DNA of 60,146 nt. Origin: Pseudomonadota bacterium (GTDB lineage Bacteria > Desulfobacterota > Desulfovibrionia > Desulfovibrionales > Desulfomicrobiaceae). Shown in pieces: positions 39,440-46,221 of the stretch. Position 1 is the stretch's first letter. Every line of letters begins with the position of its first letter. The notes under the pieces were generated by a model. The model ran no database searches, had not been told where the DNA came from, and saw nothing but the letters and a program-made list of their open reading frames with translations. The stretch lies in the NCBI GenBank assembly GCA_023393525.1, contig JAEWKZ010000010.1, positions 1 to 60,146 on the forward strand. Reading direction: 5' to 3'. Made by a program: the position numbers and the translations under genes.

Positions 39440-41144
39440 ACTGTCCAACCGCGCCACGGCCTTTCCAGGCCGCTACAGCACAGAGCAGACGCCCTATGTC
39501 CGGGATGTGCTGGAAGCCTTCAAGGATCCTGCAATACGCCAGATCAGCCTGTGCTGGTCGGCCCAGAGTTCAAAAACCATGACCATGCTCGTCATGCTTG
39601 GCTATGCCGTTGACCAGGATCCCGGCCCCGTCCTTTTGGTGCAAAGCTCCATGGATGCGGCCAAAAGCTTCAGCAAGAACCGCCTCCAGCCATTGCTTGA
39701 AGACTGCGCTGCCCTAGCCAAGCACAAGACCGGTGACAGATTCGACTTTTCCGCTGCGGAGATGAGGTTGGACGTTTGCTCCATCTATTTGCAAGGTGCC
39801 AACAGCCCCGCCCAGCTGGCCAGTAGGCCTATTCGCTACCTGCTGGCCGACGAAGTGGACAAGTGGCCGGATGAATCAAAGAAGGAAGCGGACGCCCTGA
39901 GCCTGGCCATGGAGCGCACGAAGTCATTCCGGAACCACAAGGCCATCCTGGCCAGCACTCCGACCATTGCCCGCGGGCCGATCTGGCAAGCTTTCAAGGC
40001 TGGGGATCAGCGGCGCTACCATGTACCCTGTCCGCACTGCGGGGCGCTTTTCGTGTTACAGTGGCAACAAGTCAAATGGCCCGAGGCTTCGGATGCCAAG
40101 GCCGTGGTGGATCAGACCTGGTTGGAGTGCCCGCATTGTCAGGGCACCATCACCGAACGACACAAATCCCCGATGCTAGAGGCCGGCCAGTGGGTAGCCG
40201 AGAATCAGGACGCCCCGGAAGACCGTGTGAGCTACCACTTGTCCGAGCTTTACAGCCCATGGACTACATGGGGCAGCCTGGCCGCCAAGTTCATACGGGC
40301 CCAAAAGGAAGCCAAGCAGGGCAACACCGGCAGCCTACACAACTTCGTCAACAGCTCCCTGGCAGAGCCTTGGGAGGACCGGCAGCAATCGGCCAAGGAG
40401 CCGGAAGCCATTCTGGCCCTGGAAATGGATCTTCCGTCCGGCGTGGTCCCGGCCGATGCAGTAGCCCTTACCGCCGGAATCGACACCCAGGACACGGGGT
40501 TCTGGTTTTCCATCTGGTCATGGGATCAGGAGTTGACCGGCCATCTGGTCCGAGAAGGCTTTGCCCCTGACCTGCTGTTCCTCGACTCCACCCTGTGGGC
40601 GGCCCACTACCAGGACCAGGAGGGGCGGACGCACCCTGTGCGTTTGGCCCTGATCGACAGTCAGGGGCACCGAACAGCAGAGGTTTACGACTGGTGCCGC
40701 CAGCGCCCGCAAACCAGGCCTCTCAAGGGTGAACAGCGCCTGCGTGGGGCGCCCTGGGCTTCAACCGTCCTGGACAAGATACCCGGCCGCGACGGGAAGC
40801 AATACCCAATCCCCGGCGGCCTGCAGTTGATCAGGGTGGACACGAACCACTTCAAGACGCTGCTGTCCGGCAAACTGGCCGTGGGAGCCGGCAACGCTGG
40901 CGGCATGACTCTTCACAAGGATCCAAGTGCAGACTTCATCAAACACATGAGCGCGGAATACCAGGACGAACGCGGCATCTGGAGGCAGCCCGGGCACAAG
41001 CGCTGTGACCTCTGGGACTGCAGCGTCTACGCCCTGGCAGCCGCTGAAATTCTCGGGGTCCGATTCTGGAGCCCCCCTCAAGATCAAACACCGCAACCCA
41101 ACCCGAAGCCAACCGGCACGACGAGGAGAACTAGCCTATGGTAG
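39336..41144 (+). CDS. Terminase large subunit (GpA family)
   Basis: This 602-residue packaging motor/nuclease of the lambda gpA type has an N-terminal ATPase with WSAQSSKTMTM as the Walker A-like site near residue 64 and YLLADEVDKWP as Walker B. A zinc-like CPHCGALF ... CPHCQG pair lies near residues 230-265. The C-terminal nuclease shows GIDTQDTGFW and IDSQGHRT, and CDLWDCSVYALAA ends the domain. It cuts concatemers and pumps DNA into the prohead. It looks intact. Confidence 0.93.
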   Translation: MLSQNFHPTLTPLWKEAWKPPANLNPWQWAEANLELSNRATAFPGRYSTEQTPYVRDVLEAFKDPAIRQISLCWSAQSSKTMTMLVMLGYAVDQDPGPVLLVQSSMDAAKSFSKNRLQPLLEDCAALAKHKTGDRFDFSAAEMRLDVCSIYLQGANSPAQLASRPIRYLLADEVDKWPDESKKEADALSLAMERTKSFRNHKAILASTPTIARGPIWQAFKAGDQRRYHVPCPHCGALFVLQWQQVKWPEASDAKAVVDQTWLECPHCQGTITERHKSPMLEAGQWVAENQDAPEDRVSYHLSELYSPWTTWGSLAAKFIRAQKEAKQGNTGSLHNFVNSSLAEPWEDRQQSAKEPEAILALEMDLPSGVVPADAVALTAGIDTQDTGFWFSIWSWDQELTGHLVREGFAPDLLFLDSTLWAAHYQDQEGRTHPVRLALIDSQGHRTAEVYDWCRQRPQTRPLKGEQRLRGAPWASTVLDKIPGRDGKQYPIPGGLQLIRVDTNHFKTLLSGKLAVGAGNAGGMTLHKDPSADFIKHMSAEYQDERGIWRQPGHKRCDLWDCSVYALAAAEILGVRFWSPPQDQTPQPNPKPTGTTRRTSLW

Positions 41145-41407
41145 CAGTGAGCAGCAGGCCCCAGACACAGGCCGAGATCATCAAACCCAACACGAACCTT
41201 TCCGGCCTGGAGGAAATCGCCCAGTACACCAGGCGAAGCAAGGCCACGGTCCTGGATTGGATCAAGAATGCCAGCTTCCCAGCTGCAAAGCTTGGGCATG
41301 TCTGGGAGTCGGACAAGGACCTGATTGACAAGTGGAAAAAGGACAGAATTCAAATGTCCATACGTGGCACTACAGGCAACGATGATGACGCCACGGCTAA
41401 GGCTTAG
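41138..41407 (+). CDS. Nu1-like winged HTH protein, copy 1
   Basis: This 89-residue protein has a winged HTH (LSGLEEIAQYTRRSKATVLD, then WIKNASFPAAKLGHVWESD) like the DNA-binding half of lambda Nu1. It starts 7 nt before the large-terminase stop. A paralogue is encoded at 43209-43400 with the same pattern. It could add DNA recognition to packaging or regulate late genes. Role inferred. Confidence 0.65.
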   Translation: MVAVSSRPQTQAEIIKPNTNLSGLEEIAQYTRRSKATVLDWIKNASFPAAKLGHVWESDKDLIDKWKKDRIQMSIRGTTGNDDDATAKA

Positions 41408-41530
41408 AAGCGTCAAGCTCAACAAGACAAGAAAGACGCTAATTCAACGCTCTTTCTAGTTCGAACGAAACAAAATTATCCCTTTCCCAAAAAAGTGGGC
41501 CGTAAGAGACTCCCATCAAAGGAGTCACTT

Positions 41531-41749
41531 ATGGCCTTCACCACTTGGAGCGACCTTCTCCGACAGCTCAAAGACGATCTTGCTTCCGGAAACTGGATCA
41601 CGCGCACCTATTCCGTTGACAACGTAACCCGCGAATTCCGCAGCGTGTCCGAGTTCATGGCCCTGCTGCAAGACGTGGAACGCCGGGCAAGCATGGAGAA
41701 CCTCTCCACCAGGCCCCTGGGCAGAACCTACGCCCGGAGCGCATCATGA
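41531..41749 (+). CDS. gpW-like head-tail joining protein
   Basis: 72 aa from ATG 41531, with GGAG eight bases upstream; an earlier ATG at 41495 is less likely. Between large terminase and portal, the lambda W position, and with EFRSVSEFMALLQDVERRAS near the middle and a short basic tail, it fits gpW, which closes the filled head and forms the tail-docking site. The match is by size, position and helix pattern. It is coupled to the portal gene by ATGA. Confidence 0.65.
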   Translation: MAFTTWSDLLRQLKDDLASGNWITRTYSVDNVTREFRSVSEFMALLQDVERRASMENLSTRPLGRTYARSAS

Positions 41750-43212
41750 TTGGCCACCTCGTTGACAACCTGGTAGGCGTCTTCAATCCCAAAGCGCAGC
41801 TGTCCAGAATGGCTGCCCGGGAATTGATCCAGGGCAAGCGCCAATACGCAGCCGCAAAGCCTGGGATCGGCGGATGGACCCCCATTGACTCCGACGCCAA
41901 CACCGAGATTCGCACCAGCTCCCCCCAGGTCCGGCGCCGTGTCCGGCAACTAGTCCGAGACTTCCCCTATTTTGGCAGGGCCATTGACGTGCTGACGGCC
42001 CTCACCGTGGGTCAGGGCTACATCCTCCAGTCCAATGCCCTCCCCGGGGAAGAACGCAGCAGGGAAGTCCGGACGGTCATCGAGGACGCATTCAAGCGCT
42101 GGCAGGACGAAGCCGACATCGCCGGCAAACTGTCCTTCCCCGAGATCTGTCAGCTTGCCAAACGCCAGGAGCTTGAAACCGGGGAATACTTCCTGATCAA
42201 GCGCCAAGCCAAAGACAGCAAGCGTTACCTCTCTTTCTGTCTGCAGGCCATTGAGGCGGACCGCCTGACCTCCAACGGAACACCAACTGACCGGGCCAAC
42301 GAGATTGACCAGGGCGTGGAATTCAATCCGGAAACCGGCCAGGTCCTGGCATACTGGTTCGAGACCGACACCCGGCCCATGCGCGTGTCAGCTTCGGAAG
42401 TGATCCATGGATACGTCATGCAGCGCCCCGGACAACTGCGCGGCATCAGCCCCTTTGCACCCGGAGTTCTGGCGGCCTTGGAGCTTGGGCAATACCTGGC
42501 GGCCGAAATCGAAGGCGCCAAGATGGCCGCCAAATACCTTGCCTTCATCGAAACCCCAGATCTGGCCGGATTCCAGGATCTGCGCGGCGTGACCCCAGGC
42601 ACGACGCCCCGCAACGAATACTTGGAAAACGCCGTACTGGAATACCTCCGGCCAGGAGAGAAGATCAACTTGGCATCTCACAACCGGCCGGGCAACAACT
42701 TTGACCCCTTCGTCCGCCTGGTCCTGCGCATGCTCTCCGTTACGACTGGCGTTCCCTACGAGATGCTCTCGGGCGATTACAGCGGTGTGAACTACAGCAC
42801 GATGCGAGTTTGCCGGAACGATCTGAACCAGATCTTGAAGATCCACCATGGCCGCATGATCGAACACCTTTGCACGCCAATTTTTCGAGAGGTCCTACGC
42901 CAGGCTGTTCTGGCCGGCCGCTTGAACCTGCCCGGCTACTGGGCGGACCCTTCCAAATACAGCAAGGCCAAGTGGGTTCCCCCGGGCATGGAATCCATTG
43001 ACCCTCTGAAGGAATCCAAGGCCCATGTCGACCAACTGAACAGCCTTTTGCGATCCCCCCAGGAAATCGCGGCCGCCCGTGGCCGGGACTATGAAGAGCT
43101 CTTGGATGAAATCTTGGAATCTGAGCGCATGATTGCCGACCGAGGTCTTTCCAGGGGCGAAGTTTCAACAGCACTGGTCGGCAATCCGGCCGCCATCGAG
43201 GAAGAAGAATGA
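41746..43212 (+). CDS. Portal protein (lambda gpB family)
   Basis: This 488-residue portal contains TSSPQVRRRVRQLVRDFPYF near residue 52, LETGEYFLIKRQAKD, a GQVLAYWFETD strand, and TGVPYEMLSGDYSGVNYST, all typical of lambda-type portals. It forms the dodecameric vertex through which DNA is packaged and where connectors and tail attach. It looks complete. Its ends overlap both neighbours by 4 nt. Confidence 0.92.
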   Translation: MIGHLVDNLVGVFNPKAQLSRMAARELIQGKRQYAAAKPGIGGWTPIDSDANTEIRTSSPQVRRRVRQLVRDFPYFGRAIDVLTALTVGQGYILQSNALPGEERSREVRTVIEDAFKRWQDEADIAGKLSFPEICQLAKRQELETGEYFLIKRQAKDSKRYLSFCLQAIEADRLTSNGTPTDRANEIDQGVEFNPETGQVLAYWFETDTRPMRVSASEVIHGYVMQRPGQLRGISPFAPGVLAALELGQYLAAEIEGAKMAAKYLAFIETPDLAGFQDLRGVTPGTTPRNEYLENAVLEYLRPGEKINLASHNRPGNNFDPFVRLVLRMLSVTTGVPYEMLSGDYSGVNYSTMRVCRNDLNQILKIHHGRMIEHLCTPIFREVLRQAVLAGRLNLPGYWADPSKYSKAKWVPPGMESIDPLKESKAHVDQLNSLLRSPQEIAAARGRDYEELLDEILESERMIADRGLSRGEVSTALVGNPAAIEEEE

Positions 43213-43400
43213 AAGGCAAAGGACTGAAATTGACGGGCATGAAAGAAATCAGCGCCTACACCAAGCGTTCAGAGGCCACAGTCATGGACTGGATCATGAG
43301 GGAAAACTTCCCGGCCGACAACGTGAACGGCATTTGGGAGACCAGCACTGACCGCGTTGACTCGTTTTACAGGGCAAAAGCCATGGAGGCTTTGGGATGA
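43209..43400 (+). CDS. Nu1-like winged HTH protein, copy 2
   Basis: A 63-residue single-domain HTH (LTGMKEISAYTKRSEATVMD, then WIMRENFPADNVNGIWETS) closely parallels the protein at 41138-41407 but lacks its N- and C-terminal extensions. It is ATGA-coupled to the portal stop and overlaps the start of the protease-capsid gene. A DNA-binding protein inside the head module is unexpected. Function unknown. Confidence 0.65.
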   Translation: MKGKGLKLTGMKEISAYTKRSEATVMDWIMRENFPADNVNGIWETSTDRVDSFYRAKAMEALG

Positions 43401-45175
43401 AATTGACAACCAGAAAAATGCCGTTGGCCACAGGGCCGAAGACGATGAACGCCGAAGCCCGGCAGGTTCAGGCGATCATGGCCACGGAAACCCCCGTGCG
43501 CGTCTACGATTGGGAACGAGGCATCGTTGAAGAGGTGCTGCTCATGAGCGGCGCTTCCTACCCCGAGCAAGTGCCCCTTCTGGACTCCCACGACAGAGGC
43601 AGCGTTGAAACGGTCTTGGGCAGCGTGTCCGCAATTACGGCGCAAGGATCGGAGCTCGTTGGCCTCGTGGAATTCTCTTCAGTACCCAGGGCGCAAGACG
43701 CCATGACCAAGGTTCAGGAAGGCCACCTCACGGACTTTTCTATTGGCTACGCGGTAGAGGAATCGGCCTGGATCCCCGAAGGGCAGTCCCAGGCCGTTGA
43801 CGGCAGAAATTTTCAAGGCCCGGTCAAGGTCGCGACAAAGTGGACCCTGCGGGAACTTTCCATCACGCCCATCGGCGCGGACAGCCAGGCCAAAGCAAGA
43901 TCATTGGAGACAAACATGGAAGACAACAAGATTTTGGAGCGTGAGCGCTCCCGCGTGAAGGACATCATGGGCCTTGGCCAGGAATTCGACGTCATGGATC
44001 AGGCCCGGGAAGCCGTGGAAAAAGGCCAGAGCGTCCAGGACTTTCAGTCCATGGTCCTGAAGGGCATCCGGGAAAACAAGGCTCAGGCCCCCGGCTTCCG
44101 CGTTGAAGCCGGCGAGACCGAGGGCGAAAAGTTCAGATCGGCAGCGCAGGAATCCATCCTGGTGCGCGGCGGCCTGGTCACGGCCACCGAAAACGACTTG
44201 GCCGCCCTGACCCTTCGGGAACTGGCCCGGGAATGCTTGATCCGGTCCGGACAGCGCGGAATCGGCCGCAATCTCCCGGAAATGATCGGCCGCGCCCTGA
44301 CCACTTCGGACTTCCCCAAGATCCTGGCTGCCAGTGCCAACAAGTCCCTGCTCATGGGTTACGAAACTTCCAGTGAAACCTGGATGCAGTGGTGCGCCAC
44401 GGGCAACGCCAACGACTTCAAGACCCACTCTGTAGTCAGACCCTCGGAAACGAGCGACCTGGAAGAAGTGGCCGAAAAGGCCGAGTACACGCACGGCGAG
44501 CGCGAAGAAGTGCAGGAACAGTTCAAGATTGCCACCTACGGCAAACTGTTTGCGATCAGTCGCCAGGCGATCATCAACGACGATCTGGGAGCCCTGACCA
44601 CCATCCCCCAGGCCCACGGCGAAGCCGCCGGGCGCAAGGTGGGAGACGTGGCCTATGTCGTTCTGACCGGGAACGAGACCATGGGAGACGGCAAGGCGCT
44701 CTTCCACGAAGACCATTCCAACTTGGCAGGGACGGGCGGCGCTGTCGGCATTTCTACCCTGGCCGCCGGCATCGCGGCCATGCGCCTGCAGAAGGACATC
44801 CTTGGCCTTCGCTCCCTGAATATCCGGCCCCAGTTCTTCCTGGCCCCTGTGGCCTTGGAAGGCTCCTGCGAACAGCTCTTCTTGAGCAACTTGGAAGGCA
44901 CTCAAGCCAAGCCCGGCCAGGTCAACCCCTATGCCGGGAACTACTTCATCCGCGTCTATGATCCTCGATTGGACGATGACGACCCCAACGCCTGGTATCT
45001 GGCTGGACCGAAGGGCAAGACTGTCACCGTCTTCTTCCTGAACGGCAACCAGGGTCCGTACCTGGAGAGCCGCGAAGGCTTCAACGTGGACGGCGTGGAA
45101 TACAAGGTTCGGATCGATTGCGGTGCCAAGGCCGTGGATTGGCGAGCCCTCTACAAGAATGATGGTGGCGCTTAA
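43397..45175 (+). CDS. Prohead protease-major capsid protein fusion
   Basis: One 592-residue frame. Residues about 30-165 are a HK97-type (S78) prohead protease with His65 (LLDSHDRG), Ser115 (LTDFSIGYAV) and the LRELSITPIG strand. Residues about 174-235 form a helical, delta/scaffold-like segment (ERERSRVKDIMGLGQEF). Residues about 240-592 are a Mu gpT-like major capsid domain (FPKILAASANKSLLMGY, YGKLFAISRQAIINDDL). An internal ATG at 43916 with GGAGA six bases upstream could yield scaffold plus capsid alone (419 aa). Protease and capsid are separate genes in most phages. Confidence 0.88.
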   Translation: MKLTTRKMPLATGPKTMNAEARQVQAIMATETPVRVYDWERGIVEEVLLMSGASYPEQVPLLDSHDRGSVETVLGSVSAITAQGSELVGLVEFSSVPRAQDAMTKVQEGHLTDFSIGYAVEESAWIPEGQSQAVDGRNFQGPVKVATKWTLRELSITPIGADSQAKARSLETNMEDNKILERERSRVKDIMGLGQEFDVMDQAREAVEKGQSVQDFQSMVLKGIRENKAQAPGFRVEAGETEGEKFRSAAQESILVRGGLVTATENDLAALTLRELARECLIRSGQRGIGRNLPEMIGRALTTSDFPKILAASANKSLLMGYETSSETWMQWCATGNANDFKTHSVVRPSETSDLEEVAEKAEYTHGEREEVQEQFKIATYGKLFAISRQAIINDDLGALTTIPQAHGEAAGRKVGDVAYVVLTGNETMGDGKALFHEDHSNLAGTGGAVGISTLAAGIAAMRLQKDILGLRSLNIRPQFFLAPVALEGSCEQLFLSNLEGTQAKPGQVNPYAGNYFIRVYDPRLDDDDPNAWYLAGPKGKTVTVFFLNGNQGPYLESREGFNVDGVEYKVRIDCGAKAVDWRALYKNDGGA

Positions 45176-45401
45176 CCGAGCAACACTCCTGCTCGTTGTG
45201 GATCTGATGCAGACGGCGCGGGCGGGGGTGACCTATACGGCCAAGCTGAAGGCATCCTGCCCGGCCTGTGGCCAGCAGTTACAGATCACAAGGACGATGC
45301 CCTGGTCCGGATGCTTCCGGACCAGGTACCATAAATGTACAAACCCGGACTGCATTCTGTCCATGCTGGGACAAAGCGTGAAGTCCATTGAGGAAATTTG
45401 A
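45159..45401 (+). CDS. Ogr/Delta-like zinc-finger activator
   Basis: An 80-residue protein overlapping the capsid stop. Its core has C-x2-C (CPACGQQLQITR), then RYHKCTNPDC and SMLGQSVKSIEEI. This is the order and spacing style of P2 Ogr and P4 Delta zinc-finger activators (CPLC ... RYHQCQN-x2-C ... ES). Those proteins turn on late head and tail promoters, and P4 Delta does so on its helper's genes. Here it is buried between capsid and decoration genes. Start chosen at the first of two adjacent ATGs (45159). Confidence 0.72.
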   Translation: MMVALNRATLLLVVDLMQTARAGVTYTAKLKASCPACGQQLQITRTMPWSGCFRTRYHKCTNPDCILSMLGQSVKSIEEI

Positions 45402-45403
45402 TC

Positions 45404-45754
45404 ATGGCAAAGAACTTCATTCAGGAAGGAAAAATCATCCCCTTCACCGCCGGCGCCAACGTTAAGTCCGGGCAGGTCGTTGTTGTAGGGTCCTTTGTCG
45501 GCATTTCCATGACCGACGTTCCCGATGGTTCCAGTGGCCAGTTGGCCGTGGAAGGCGTCTTTGACGTGCCCGCGGCCACGGCTGAAATCACCGTGGGCGC
45601 CCCCGTCTACTGGGATGCCGACGGCAACCCCGTTGGCGGCACGGCGGGCAGCGGAGCGGCAACCGCGACGGACACCGACAACACACTCATGGGCCACGCC
45701 ATCGCAGCCAAGGCTGCAACGCTTGGAACCGTACGCGTGAATCTGGGTAGGTAA
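45404..45754 (+). CDS. DUF2190 capsid decoration/stabilisation protein
   Basis: A 116-residue protein of DUF2190 (MAKNFIQEGKIIPFTAGANV, GQVVVVGSFVGI, VYWDADGNPVG, AIAAKAATLGTVRVNL). The family is found directly after major capsid genes and is thought to decorate the shell. It is Ala/Gly/Val-rich with a beta pattern. ATG 45404 has GAGGAAATT upstream. Confidence 0.85.
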   Translation: MAKNFIQEGKIIPFTAGANVKSGQVVVVGSFVGISMTDVPDGSSGQLAVEGVFDVPAATAEITVGAPVYWDADGNPVGGTAGSGAATATDTDNTLMGHAIAAKAATLGTVRVNLGR

Positions 45755-45808
45755 TCTCCAAGAATACAACCAGGCCCCGCAAGGGGCCTAGCCATCCATG
45801 AGGAAAAC

Positions 45809-46114
45809 ATGAGAAATTCTGAAACCATGACCTTTTCGGGCAAGGACATCGAGGTGCGCGAGATGAGCGCCAAAGAAATCGATGATTATATCAACGGCCG
45901 CCTCAAAAAAACTCTGGTTCCCGAGGTTGATGTGCTTATGGGAAGCCATATCCCCGCAGAGATTATCCTGCATTGCACGGGCATGACCAAGGAAGAGCTT
46001 TTGGGGGGCTACCCTTCCGAGATCGACAAGGTCATCAAGAAGATTGAGGAACTGAACCCTTTCTTCGCCCGGCTGGCAAAACTCGCGGTGACTCAGCCGG
46101 GAGTGCGTCAATAA
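45809..46114 (+). CDS. Tail-assembly-chaperone-like protein (gpG position)
   Basis: A 101-residue protein with GAGGAAAAC before the ATG. It begins SETMTFSGKDIEVREMSAKE and continues KEELLGGYPSEIDKVIKKIE, a pattern seen in small tail assembly chaperones encoded just before the tape measure gene. Such chaperones coat the tape measure during tail assembly. A short -1 frame follows it (46129-46221) and may be joined by frameshifting. Assignment rests on position, size and motif style. Confidence 0.55.
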   Translation: MRNSETMTFSGKDIEVREMSAKEIDDYINGRLKKTLVPEVDVLMGSHIPAEIILHCTGMTKEELLGGYPSEIDKVIKKIEELNPFFARLAKLAVTQPGVRQ

Positions 46115-46128
46115 AAACCGCGTGCGCG

Positions 46129-46221
46129 ATGCTGCAGTTGCGGGGGGTGGCGGCCCCCTGGGATCTGGGTTTCACATACTTTAAAACTCTACTGGAAGAG
46201 GCCGCTAATGGGCAGAAGTAA
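46129..46221 (+). CDS. Short chaperone-T-like frame, possible -1 frameshift extension
   Basis: In the -1 frame relative to the preceding gene, an open stretch runs past its stop to TAA at 46219-46221. From an internal ATG at 46129 it reads LRGVAAPWDLGFTYFKTLLE, a well-formed peptide that overlaps the tape-measure start by 14 nt. Many siphophages make a G-T chaperone by -1 slippage before the tape measure. I see no canonical slippery heptamer, so it could be a separate 30-residue gene. Confidence 0.45.
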   Translation: MLQLRGVAAPWDLGFTYFKTLLEEAANGQK

